From NCBI GenBank assembly GCA_023150845.1, contig JAKLKD010000070.1:1-63260 (forward strand): a DNA stretch of 63,260 bases, read 5' to 3'. Position 1 is the stretch's first letter; every line of letters begins with the position of its first letter. This DNA is from Myxococcota bacterium (GTDB taxonomy: Bacteria > Myxococcota_A > UBA796 > CAJQPC01). The notes under the pieces were generated by a model. It had not been told where the DNA came from. It made no database searches and saw nothing but the letters and a program-made list of their open reading frames with translations. The position numbers were made by a program, and so were the translations under genes. Below are positions 34,668 to 43,154 of this stretch, one piece after another.

Positions 34668-35558
34668 ATGCTGCTCGCGCTCTTGTTCGCCACCGCTTGC
34701 CGCGCCCCCGCCGGGCCAGACCCCGCCCCCAGCTTTGAGGCGCCCCCGGGCGCCGCGTTTGACCCCTCCGTCGCCCTGGCCGAGGACATGGGCGGCGAGG
34801 GACTGGGGTTTATCCACGCCACCTCCGCCAACGGGCGCCTCGTGGTGTTGCGCCGCTGGGCGCCGGGCGTGCGGCCCAGCTTCGGCCACCACGGCGAGGC
34901 GAGCCCTGAGCCGGAGCTGGTCCTCCTCGACCTGCAGGCCCGGGCCGAGCGGGTCTTGGACGAGATGGTGGACGTGAGCGCCGACCGCCGACACATGCTG
35001 GTGCTGGACGAGGGACGGTTGTGGCGCGTCGACGCCGAGACCGGGGCCTGGGAGGGCCTGGACGCCGACACCGAGGACGATGGCAACGCCTGTCTGCCGC
35101 CCCGCGGCGGCACCTTCTGGACCTCGGGCGACCACCTCGCCGTCGTCGAGCCCGGGGCCCAAGCCCTGCGGGTGCGTGACCTCTCAAGCGGCGAAGAGCA
35201 GCGTTATGTCGGCGAGGGCCGCGTCTGGCGCGGCGGCTCCTTGCCCAGCGGGGAGGGCGCCTGGCTCATGGAGGTCGCCGACGCCGAGGGCTGGCCCATC
35301 CAGAGCACCTCCTGCGCCTGCTGGTGGTGCAACCGCTTCGCGATGTCTTATGGCATGTACGGCTGGTCGGGGCCGGAGTGGACGATGGTGGCCGTAGACG
35401 GCGAGGGCGCCCGCGCGCCCCTGGAGTCGCTGCCCAAAGGGGAGGCCATGCCCTGGCACGGCCCCCGGCAGGACGGCTGCACCCTCACCCCCGCCGCCCC
35501 CATGGACGAGCGCTACGGCCTGGCCCCGGGCCCCTGGCGCTGGGTGTGTGAGGGCTGA
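34668..35558 (+). CDS. Propeller-like lipoprotein
   Basis: The 296-aa protein starts with a short signal and possible lipobox (MLLALLFATAC, Cys11). The mature part has repeated strand units such as ELVLLDLQARAERVLDE, RHMLVLDEGRLWRVDAETG and QALRVRDLSSGEE, suggesting a small beta-propeller. A cysteine-rich loop STSCACWWCNR is striking and might bind metal. GAGG lies about eight bases before the ATG. It is not clearly related to the three module partners, which lack signals. The function is unknown. Confidence 0.8.
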   Translation: MLLALLFATACRAPAGPDPAPSFEAPPGAAFDPSVALAEDMGGEGLGFIHATSANGRLVVLRRWAPGVRPSFGHHGEASPEPELVLLDLQARAERVLDEMVDVSADRRHMLVLDEGRLWRVDAETGAWEGLDADTEDDGNACLPPRGGTFWTSGDHLAVVEPGAQALRVRDLSSGEEQRYVGEGRVWRGGSLPSGEGAWLMEVADAEGWPIQSTSCACWWCNRFAMSYGMYGWSGPEWTMVAVDGEGARAPLESLPKGEAMPWHGPRQDGCTLTPAAPMDERYGLAPGPWRWVCEG

Positions 35559-35570
35559 TGGAGGCGGGGC

Positions 35571-36887
35571 TCACCCCCGCCGCGTCGCCGCCACCACCAG
35601 GGCCACCGCGTCCGCGAGCGGCAGCTTGTGCTGCTCGCCGGACTGTAGGTCCTTGAGGTTCACCGTGCCGGCCTTGGCCTCGTCGGGGCCGATGACCAGA
35701 GCGAAGCGGGCGCCGAGCTCGTTCGCGCGCTTGAGCTGCTTGCCGAGCTTGCCCCCGGCGTCCAGCGTGATCTGGGCGGGCACCCCGGCGGCGCGCAGGG
35801 CGGTCACCGCCTGGAGGCTCGCCTCGCGCAGCGACTCATCAAACACGGTCACCAGGGCCGTGGTCGTGGGGCGCACGTCGCCTAACATCTTGCGCTCCTC
35901 CAGGATCACCATCAGGCGCTCCAGGCCCAAGGCGACGCCGACGGCGGGCACCTCACGCTTCTCGGAGAACATGCCCACGAGGCCGTCGTAGCGCCCGCCG
36001 CCGCTCACCGAGCCTACGCTGCCGTCATTGAGCACGGTCTCAAACACGGGGCCGGTGTAGTAGTCGAGGCCACGCGCCAAGGTGGGCTCAAAGGACAGCC
36101 GGTCCCCCACGCCCATCGCCCGGGCGAAGCGCAGGACGTCCCGGAGCTCTTGAATGGCCTTGGCGCCCACGTCGCCGAGCGCCTCGGCGAGGTGGTCCAA
36201 GGCGGCCTCGCCTCGGCCCTCAAAGAGGGTCCACAGCGTGTCGATGGACGCCTGGGGCACACCCTTGGCCAGAAGCTCGGCGCTCACGCCGTCGCGGCCG
36301 ATCTTGTCGAGCTTGTCTACGGCCACGAGCACCGCGCCCTCACGCTCGGGCACGCCCGCCGCGGTGACGATGGCGCGTAAGATCGCCCGGTGGTTCAGGC
36401 GGATGGTGAAGTCGGTGAAGCCCAAGGCCAGAAGCGACTCGTGCACCACGGCGACACACTCGGCGTCAGCGCTCATGTCGTGGCAGCCGACGATGTCGCA
36501 GTCACACTGGTAAAACTCGCGGAAACGGCCGCGCTGGGGGCGATCCGCGCGCCACACGGGCTGGATCTGGTACCGTTTGAAGGGCATCACCAGATCGTTG
36601 TTCATCGCCACGACCCGGGCCAGGGGCACGGTGAGATCGTAACGTAAGGCGAGGTCGGTCTCGGCGCGCTCGGCGCCTTCGCCACGCTTGAGGATGCGGA
36701 AGATGAGCTTGTCGCCCTCGTCGCCGTACTTGCCCGTGAGCGTCTCGATGCGCTCCAAGGCCGGGGTCTCCAGGGGCTCAAAGCCGAAGCGGGCGAAGAC
36801 CTCCCGCAGCTTGCCGATCACGGCGAGCCGGGCGTTCATCTGAGCGGGCAAGAAGTCGCGGGTGCCTTTGGGCAGGAAGACGGCCAT
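35571..36887 (-). CDS. hisS: Histidyl-tRNA synthetase
   Basis: The 438-aa class II aminoacyl-tRNA synthetase charges tRNA-His. Landmarks: N-terminal PKGTRDFLP; TDLALRYDLTVPLAR; motif 2 (QIQPVWRADRPQRGRFREF); the histidine-binding motifs LARGLDYYTG and GGGRYDGL; and motif 3 ALGLERLM. A C-terminal anticodon-binding domain follows (VPAQITLDAGGKLGKQLKRA). GGAG lies seven bases before ATG 36887. Length and motifs are normal; expected to be essential. Confidence 0.97.
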   Translation of the reverse strand: MAVFLPKGTRDFLPAQMNARLAVIGKLREVFARFGFEPLETPALERIETLTGKYGDEGDKLIFRILKRGEGAERAETDLALRYDLTVPLARVVAMNNDLVMPFKRYQIQPVWRADRPQRGRFREFYQCDCDIVGCHDMSADAECVAVVHESLLALGFTDFTIRLNHRAILRAIVTAAGVPEREGAVLVAVDKLDKIGRDGVSAELLAKGVPQASIDTLWTLFEGRGEAALDHLAEALGDVGAKAIQELRDVLRFARAMGVGDRLSFEPTLARGLDYYTGPVFETVLNDGSVGSVSGGGRYDGLVGMFSEKREVPAVGVALGLERLMVILEERKMLGDVRPTTTALVTVFDESLREASLQAVTALRAAGVPAQITLDAGGKLGKQLKRANELGARFALVIGPDEAKAGTVNLKDLQSGEQHKLPLADAVALVVAATRRG

Positions 36888-36995
36888 GGGGAGGCTCCAG
36901 AGAGAGGGGGCGGAAGGTAACCCGCCGCCCCCAAAGGCGCAGGAGCGGCTACATTAGGCGCACGCCCGCACCCGACCTCCAAGAAGGAGCCCCCC

Positions 36996-38156
36996 ATGTC
37001 GCGCCTCGCCACCCTCACGATCCTCGCCCTCACCCTCGCCGCCTGCAAAGACGACGGCCCGCCCGTGAGCGAGACGGCCTTGCCGCCCTCGGACTCCGAC
37101 GCGGCCGTCGATGGCGACGGCGACGGGGTCCCCGCCGAGGAGGACTGCGATGACGCCGACGCCGCGGTGAACCCCAACGCCCAGGAGCTCTGCGACGGCG
37201 TCGACAACAACTGCGACGGCCAGGCCGACGAGGGGGTGCTGAGCGCCTGGTACAGCGACGGTGACGGTGACGGCTACGGCGCCGGGGAGCCCGTCGAGGC
37301 CTGCGAGGCCCCCGAGGGCCACGTCGCCACCGGGGACGACTGCGATGATGGCCGCGCGGAGATCAACCCCGCCGCCGCGGAGACGGACTGCGCCGACCCC
37401 ACGGACTACAACTGCGACGGCTCCACGGGCTACGCCGACAACGACGGCGACGGCTTCCCCGCCTGTGAGGACTGCGACGACGCCGACGGCGCGGTGAACC
37501 CCGAGGGGGTGGAGACCTGCGACGGCCAAGACAACAACTGCGACGGCCTCACCGACGGCGCCGACGCCATCGACGCCAGCCGCTACTACCAGGACCGCGA
37601 CGGCGACACCTACGGCGACGCCGACTTCAGCGAGCTCGCCTGCGCGGCGCCCGAGGGCTACAGCGCCCAGGCCGGGGACTGCGACGACGACGCGGCGGCG
37701 GTGAACCCCAGCGCCACTGAGGTCTGCAACACCCTTGACGACGACTGTGACGGCGACATCGACGAGGCCGACGCCGCGGACGCGACGGCCTGGTACGCCG
37801 ACGATGACGGCGACGGCTTCGGCGACGCGGGCGCGGGCCAGCTCGCCTGCTCGGCCCCTGAAGGCGCCGTCGCCGACGCCACGGACTGCGACGACGGCGA
37901 CGCCGCGGTGAGCCCCGACGCCGCCGAGGTCTGCGACGAGCTCGACAACAACTGCGACGGCGCCACCGACGAGGACAGCGCCGTAGACGCCGCGACCTGG
38001 TACAGCGACGCCGACAAGGACGGCTTCGGCGACGCGGGCGCGCCCTTGGTGGCCTGTGAGCAGCCCGCCGGGGCGGTCGCCGATGACGCGGACTGCGACG
38101 ACGACGTCCCGGCGGTGAACCCCGACGCCACGGAGGTCTGCGACGGCGGAGCCTGA
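36996..38156 (+). CDS. MopE-like repeat lipoprotein, N-terminal part truncated by frameshift
   Basis: The 386-aa product begins with a lipoprotein signal (MSRLATLTILALTLAAC, Cys17) and AAGGAG six bases before the ATG. It then runs through repeated units of the putative metal-binding type: DGDGDG, EEDCDDADAAVNPNA, ELCDGVDNNCDG, WYSDGDGDGYG. These aspartate-rich loops resemble calcium sites and are common in secreted proteins of Myxococcota. The frame stops at TGA 38154-38156 in the middle of a unit, right after EVCDG. The missing pattern continues in the +1 frame (next entry), about 29 bp shorter than neighbouring units. As it stands it encodes a secreted truncated repeat protein. Confidence 0.75.
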   Translation: MSRLATLTILALTLAACKDDGPPVSETALPPSDSDAAVDGDGDGVPAEEDCDDADAAVNPNAQELCDGVDNNCDGQADEGVLSAWYSDGDGDGYGAGEPVEACEAPEGHVATGDDCDDGRAEINPAAAETDCADPTDYNCDGSTGYADNDGDGFPACEDCDDADGAVNPEGVETCDGQDNNCDGLTDGADAIDASRYYQDRDGDTYGDADFSELACAAPEGYSAQAGDCDDDAAAVNPSATEVCNTLDDDCDGDIDEADAADATAWYADDDGDGFGDAGAGQLACSAPEGAVADATDCDDGDAAVSPDAAEVCDELDNNCDGATDEDSAVDAATWYSDADKDGFGDAGAPLVACEQPAGAVADDADCDDDVPAVNPDATEVCDGGA

Positions 38157-39267
38157 CGCCGCGGACGCCAGCACCTGGTACACCGACAGCGACGGCGACG
38201 GCTACGGCGACGCGGGCGCCCCGGTCTTGGGCTGTGACGCGCCGACGGGCTCCGTGGCGGACAGCGGCGACTGTGACGACGGCGAGGGCGCCGTGAACCC
38301 CGGCGAGGTCGAGGTGTACTACGACGGCGTCGACGCCGACTGTGACGGCGCGTCGGACTACGACGCCGACGGCGACGGGGACGACGCCGAGGGCTACGGC
38401 GGCGGCGACTGTGACGACGGCGACGCCGGGGCCTACACCGGCTTCAACTGCCGCCCAGACCCGGGCTGCGTCTCGGTCTCCCTCACCACCTTGGCCTCCA
38501 AAGACCCCAGCGGCGGCTCCGACCTCGTCTACGACGACTCCTGCGCCGCCTACGTCTCGACCCTGATCAGCGGCACAGACTACGTCTACAAGATCGCCGC
38601 CGACGGCACGTCTACGGTCATCACCGGCTACTCCAACTACAACATCCCGGCGATGACCCTGAGCCCGGCGGGCAAGGTCGTCGTGAGCCACAACGACAAC
38701 TCCACGAACGCCGTGGGGCAGCAGGTTTCGGGCACGACGATCTCGAACCTCGTGACGGGGACCTTCACCACGGGGAGCTCCTGGTCAAACAGCTACATGA
38801 ACTACTGCTCCAGCTCCATCGCCGTCGACGACGGGAACTGCGCCTGGACGCCGAACTTCTCGGGCAAAGGCACCTTGGTCTGCGCGAACCTCAGCTCGGG
38901 CGCCAAGAGCACGCTGTTGACCCTCTCCGACCGCATCGAGGGCGTGTACTGGACGGCGGACAACGGGCTCTACGCCTCGGCGGGCAAGGTGCTCTACTCG
39001 GTGAACACGAGCTCCGCGGCGAGCACCACGGTCTACACGGCCTCGGCGACGATCCTCGACTTTGTCGTCGATTACAACGGCGACGTGTACATGGAGACGT
39101 CGGGCAACGAGATCCTGCTCTACGACGCCAGCGCGGGCGCGGCGATCACCTACGCCTCGGTGTCCGGCGACGGCAAGCTCGCGATCTCCCCCGACGGGCG
39201 CCTCGTGCGCCTCATCCTGAACCCGCCGAGCGCCGCGACCTACCAGGAGTGGACCCTCGGCGACTGA
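38157..39267 (+). pseudogene. C-terminal half of frameshifted MopE-like gene, with propeller-like domain
   Basis: In the +1 frame relative to the preceding part the repeats resume (STWYTDSDGDGYGDAGAPV, DSGDCDDGEGAVNPGE, DADCDGASDYDADGDG) and lead into a domain of about 270 residues with propeller-like strands (AADGTSTVITGYSN, YASAGKVLYSVNTSS, DFVVDYNGDVYME). The frame runs cleanly to 39267 but has no credible start or ribosome-binding site; the first possible TTG is at 38227. The body shows no other lesion, so the frameshift is recent or is a sequencing or assembly error in a repetitive GC-rich stretch. Confidence 0.75.
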
Positions 39268-39273
39268 GGCCGC

Positions 39274-41355
39274 TCAGGGACGCGGCAGGCGCTCCTCCGG
39301 GACCAGCGCCGCGTCCTCCGCGGGCCAGAACCAGATGGGGTTCGTGAACAGCACCCCCTCGCCCGAGGGGTCGAGGACCTCCATCCGGGCGAAGGAGATG
39401 TTGGCGGGGTCCACCTCGGTCTCGATGAGGGCGGTCTGTCCTTCGGTCAAGGTCCAGGTCTCGGCGACCTGGCCATCGACGATCAGCCGGGCCTGGTAAC
39501 CGGGCTTAGACGGGCTCATCGTGAACCAGAGGGTCTCGGGGCCCGTGGCGCCCAGGACGACCTGGCCCATGGTGGCCCGGGACTCGGGCGCCATGAGCAT
39601 CGCGTGAACGTCGGCGCCCTCAAAGTGGGTCGGGTCGCCGAAGACCACGAGGCCACGCTCAAGGTCCGCCATGAGGTCGGGCTCTAGCGTGGAGGGCGAC
39701 AGCACCCAGGTGACGAAGTTGTTGCGGTCGGAGCCCCAGGAGCGCTCGTTGTGCAGGTCACTCACGCCGACGGCGGTGATGAGCACCCCGGCGAGGCTCA
39801 GGCGGTCCCACACCGTCAAGAAGTCCTCCAGGAGCCCCCAGCGCACCCGGTAGCCGATCTCGATGAGGTCGCAGCCGTAGACCTCGGTGGCGACGAGCTC
39901 CGTCGAGACAGACTCGACGGCGGCCGCGCGCTCCTCGTCCGTGGCGGTCTCCACCTCCCAGCCGAACATGTGGTTCCAGCTCGTGAGCGCCCCGACCTCC
40001 CGCAGGGCCCCGACGGCCTTCGCCCAGTCCCGGGCGCTGTCTTGGGTGTAGGGGTAGATGGGCGCGCCCTCGCCGTAGACGTTGACGTGGTAGGCGTCAA
40101 ACATCGCCATCTCGTGGCCGACGTGGTGCTCGACGTCGTAAGGCAAGGTCGCCAGGTATTGTCGCTGCAGCGCGAGCAGGTCCTGGCCGCGGTGCGCGGC
40201 GGTCCAGGAGAAGTTGTCGAGGCTGAAGGCGGCCTTCGCGCCCGTGGTGCGCACCTGCACCTTCACAAACTCGGCCTTCTGATCGGCGCCGAGGGTGGGG
40301 TAGAGGGTCTTCACCAGCTCCGTGACGTTCACCGTGTAGCGCTGCCACTCCTGCGGCGTCGTGGTGATCACCACCGTCTCTTCGCCGATCCCGTCGGCGG
40401 CCGCCGGGTCGGGGCCGCCGATCTGGAACGACAGGATGTTCTGCTCGGTGTTGCCTTGGTCGTCCATCAGGGAGTTGGAGAGCCCCACGATGATCGCCAA
40501 CGTGGCCCCGTCCGAGTCCGCCCAGCGTGAGCGCAGGTCGAAGGAGAGGGTCACGTCGCTCAAGAGCGGCCGGTAGTTGAGGCCGGGGCGGGCGGTGAGG
40601 GTCCAGGTCGCCAGGCCGGTCTGTCCGCCGGGGAACGAGATGCCCCAGCCGTAGCTGCCGTCGGGGCTCGCGTCGGTCGTCACCTCGGCGGTGATGTCGG
40701 TGAGGGTGACCTCGTCGAGGACGAAGCCGACGACGAGCTTCTCCCCGGGGGGCCAGATGTCGATGGACTCCGCCAAGGCGCCGCTCTCGAAGTCGTAGCC
40801 GCTCACCTGCGGCATGCCCTCATCGAAGTAGAAGTGCTCGTGGTCCGTCCACCACAGCACGTCGACGCCGACACGCTCGGCCTCGCGGCTGTGGCCGATC
40901 ATCGTGCCGTTGCCCTCGGAGAAGCTGCCGTGGAGGTGGAGCTGGGTGGAGCGCGCGGTGGGGGCGTCGAGGTGGAGCACGCTGTCGCCCGCGAGGGCCC
41001 AGCCCTCTGCGGCGAGGGTGGCGTCCCCCGGCCAGGTCCCCGCGGTGAAGCGGGCGGTGGCGACGCCGCCCACGAGCTCGCTCAGCTCGCTGAGCGCGCC
41101 GAGGTCCGTCGTGAGCGCGGGCGCCGGGCCGTCCGGGGCGGGCTGGCCGTCGATCGTGGGCCGGAGCGTGAGCAGCACGGTGTCGCGGCCGTCCGCGCTG
41201 AGCGCGGCGCGCTCGGCGCTCACCGTGAGCAGCACGCTCGCGACGGCGGAGTCGTCCGTCGGTGACTCCGTCTCCTTGTCGCCGCGGTCATCGGCATCCT
41301 TGCAGGAGCCGACGACGGCGAGCACGACGGGCAGGAGGAGCGAGAGCGTGCGCAT
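39274..41355 (-). CDS. PHP-domain metallohydrolase-like lipoprotein (CehA/McbA type)
   Basis: The 693-aa lipoprotein has signal and lipobox VVGSC (Cys18). An Ig/invasin-like domain follows (about 38-132: LLTVSAERAALSADGRDTV). The PHP fold begins with QLHLHGSFSEG (His140, His142) and WWTDHEHF (171-174), and continues near VGHEMAMF, SWNHMFG and VGVSDLHNE, supplying metal ligands. An inserted jelly-roll-like segment (about 185-395) interrupts the PHP core, and may bind carbohydrate or protein. It is probably a cell-surface metal-dependent phosphoesterase or amidohydrolase; the substrate is unknown. It converges on the MopE-like gene. No strong ribosome-binding site precedes ATG 41355. Confidence 0.85.
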   Translation of the reverse strand: MRTLSLLLPVVLAVVGSCKDADDRGDKETESPTDDSAVASVLLTVSAERAALSADGRDTVLLTLRPTIDGQPAPDGPAPALTTDLGALSELSELVGGVATARFTAGTWPGDATLAAEGWALAGDSVLHLDAPTARSTQLHLHGSFSEGNGTMIGHSREAERVGVDVLWWTDHEHFYFDEGMPQVSGYDFESGALAESIDIWPPGEKLVVGFVLDEVTLTDITAEVTTDASPDGSYGWGISFPGGQTGLATWTLTARPGLNYRPLLSDVTLSFDLRSRWADSDGATLAIIVGLSNSLMDDQGNTEQNILSFQIGGPDPAAADGIGEETVVITTTPQEWQRYTVNVTELVKTLYPTLGADQKAEFVKVQVRTTGAKAAFSLDNFSWTAAHRGQDLLALQRQYLATLPYDVEHHVGHEMAMFDAYHVNVYGEGAPIYPYTQDSARDWAKAVGALREVGALTSWNHMFGWEVETATDEERAAAVESVSTELVATEVYGCDLIEIGYRVRWGLLEDFLTVWDRLSLAGVLITAVGVSDLHNERSWGSDRNNFVTWVLSPSTLEPDLMADLERGLVVFGDPTHFEGADVHAMLMAPESRATMGQVVLGATGPETLWFTMSPSKPGYQARLIVDGQVAETWTLTEGQTALIETEVDPANISFARMEVLDPSGEGVLFTNPIWFWPAEDAALVPEERLPRP

Positions 41356-41387
41356 GCCGACACCACGAGGGACCAGGTTCTCGACTG

Positions 41388-41424
41388 CGCACTTTACCTC
41401 AAGTTGACAGCGCTCGAAAGTGCG
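41388..41424. promoter_or_regulatory. Inverted repeat over putative promoter of PHP lipoprotein gene
   Basis: CGCACTTT (41388-41395) and AAAGTGCG (41417-41424) form a perfect 8-bp inverted repeat with a 21-bp gap, 33 bp upstream of ATG 41355. Read on the minus strand, TAAAGT within one arm could be a -10 element, with TTTCGA 17 bp upstream as a weak -35. The layout fits an operator overlapping the promoter. Confidence 0.4.
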
Positions 41425-41457
41425 TCCGACGGGAAGGATCGCCGCTCGCCGAACACT

Positions 41458-42870
41458 TTAGATCGCCATGCCATAGAGCCCATAAAGCAGCATCTTAGGC
41501 GAGATGGTGCGCAGCTCGACGAGCTGCTTCTTGAGCTGCGCGGGGCGCATGTAGAAGCGGCGCAAGGCGTAGGCCTGCATGTCGATGAGCTGCTGCGGAT
41601 CGTAGTTGTGGGGGTGGTAGATCAGGCGATCGGGGTCGGGGTTGAAGGTGGTGTAGTTCTCCCAGTCGTCCCGGAAGAGGTCCTTCTGCCACCGATCCTC
41701 AAAGAGCTTCGAGCCGGGGAACGGCACGGTGATCGCGAACTTCGCGAAGTCCAGGTCGAGCTCGACGGCGAACTCGATGGTCTCTTTGGTGAGGTCCGGC
41801 GTCTCCCCGGGCAGGCCGATCATGAACAGGCCGACGGTCTGAATCCCGGCGTTGCGGGCGTTGGCGACGCCCTCACGCACCTTGTCGGTGGTGAGCGTCT
41901 TGTTCACGTTGCCCAAGAGCATATCGACGCCAGACTCGATGCCCATGAGCACCCGGCGGCAGCCACCGTAGTACATCTGCTCACAGGTCTCTTTGTCCAG
42001 GCGGTCTGCCCGGGTCTCCGAGAGCCACACGCAGCGCTTGTCGAGGCCACGCTTGACGATCTCGTCGCAGAGCGGGAGCAGGTCCTTCTTCACCAAGGGG
42101 AAGATGGGGTCGATGAAGCCGATCTGCTTCACGCCATACCGATCGACGAGGTACTCGTACTCGTCCACGACCTTGATCGGGTCGCGGCGGCGGAAGGTCT
42201 TCCCCCCGGTGTGGATGAGCGAGCAGTAGTCGCAGCGGTAGGGGCAGCCCCGGCTCCCGGCCATGGTGAGGATGGGCTTGTCGATGTCGGCGAAGGGCAA
42301 GAGCCCGTACCGATGAATCGGGAGCAGGTGCCAGGCGGGGTAGGGGAGATCGTCGAGGTCTTTGTTGAGCGCCCGGCGCTTGTTGGTGACGGGCTGGCCG
42401 TCGGTGGTGCGCCAGGTGAGGCCGTCGATGGCGGAGAAGTCCTTCTCCCCCTTGGCCAAGGCGTCCACGAGCTCACAGATGGTGATCTCGCCGTCGTGGT
42501 GTACGCAGAAGTCCACGTCGAGGTCGCGGACGATCTCTTTGGCGAAGACGTCGGCGTGAACCCCGCCCCAGACGTGTTTGGCCTCGGGCAGGGCCTTCCG
42601 CAGCATCGCCGTGAGGCGCTCGCAGACCGGGGCCGAGGGCGTGAGCACGGTCATGCCGATGAGGTCGGGCTTGAAGCGTTTGGCCCGATCGACGATGTCT
42701 TCGCCGCTGAGCTTGTCAGCGAACATGTCGAGGCACCGCACGAAGACCCCGTGGGCCTCCAGGGCCCCGGCGATGTACGCGAGGCCCGTGGGGGGCATAG
42801 GCTCCAGCAGCCCAGCGAAACGACCTAGCTTCTTGAGGTTCATGGCCGGGTTGATGAGCAGGACGCGCAA
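41458..42870 (-). CDS. B12-binding-domain radical SAM protein
   Basis: The 470-aa protein has an N-terminal cobalamin-binding-like Rossmann domain (RVLLINPA, GLAYIAGALE, KPDLIGMTVLTP) and a radical SAM core with CPYRCDYC (Cys209, Cys213, Cys216) to ligate the 4Fe-4S cluster. Further marks are GFIDPIFP, MGIESG and TVGLFMIGLPGET. Such enzymes often perform methylations or rearrangements in hopanoid, bacteriochlorophyll or natural-product synthesis; the reaction here cannot be assigned. The start is a TTG at 42870 with GGAGAG three bases upstream, directly before the first strand. The frame continues to another TTG at 42921 without support. It stands alone. Confidence 0.88.
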   Translation of the reverse strand: MRVLLINPAMNLKKLGRFAGLLEPMPPTGLAYIAGALEAHGVFVRCLDMFADKLSGEDIVDRAKRFKPDLIGMTVLTPSAPVCERLTAMLRKALPEAKHVWGGVHADVFAKEIVRDLDVDFCVHHDGEITICELVDALAKGEKDFSAIDGLTWRTTDGQPVTNKRRALNKDLDDLPYPAWHLLPIHRYGLLPFADIDKPILTMAGSRGCPYRCDYCSLIHTGGKTFRRRDPIKVVDEYEYLVDRYGVKQIGFIDPIFPLVKKDLLPLCDEIVKRGLDKRCVWLSETRADRLDKETCEQMYYGGCRRVLMGIESGVDMLLGNVNKTLTTDKVREGVANARNAGIQTVGLFMIGLPGETPDLTKETIEFAVELDLDFAKFAITVPFPGSKLFEDRWQKDLFRDDWENYTTFNPDPDRLIYHPHNYDPQQLIDMQAYALRRFYMRPAQLKKQLVELRTISPKMLLYGLYGMAI

Positions 42871-43154
42871 GGTCTCTCCGGGGATGGTGTGGGGGCCGTG
42901 GGAGACACAGCGTAGCCCCAAACGGGCGGGGGGCTCAAGAAGAGATGATCGGAATCAGGATTTGAGGGGTGCCCGCCGAATCTGGCGGGGCGTCGCCCCC
43001 TGTCGTTTGGGCCCTCCGGGGGGCCGTGCGGCCCGGTTGAAGGCCCGGGTCCGCCTGAGGTAACACCGACGAAAGGCATGCTTCGGAGGTCGGGGTACAA
43101 AAGCTCCTATGATGATGAGGCGCGCACCCCCCACCCTGCCGCGCGAAGTGACCC
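42871..43154 (+). promoter_or_regulatory. Divergent intergenic region with -10-like TATGAT at 43108
   Basis: This 284-bp region lies between the radical SAM gene and the sensor kinase at 43155. TATGAT at 43108-43113 is the best -10 match, about 42 bp before the kinase ATG, with no good -35 at 16-18 bp. The rest is GC-rich, with local self-complementarity around GGGCCCTCCGGGGGGCC, and holds no gene. Confidence 0.35.

Noticed and set aside
38140-38160. Programmed ribosomal frameshift in the MopE-like gene
   Set aside because: No slippery heptamer is visible, and the junction is about 29 bp shorter than neighbouring units, which points to a deletion.
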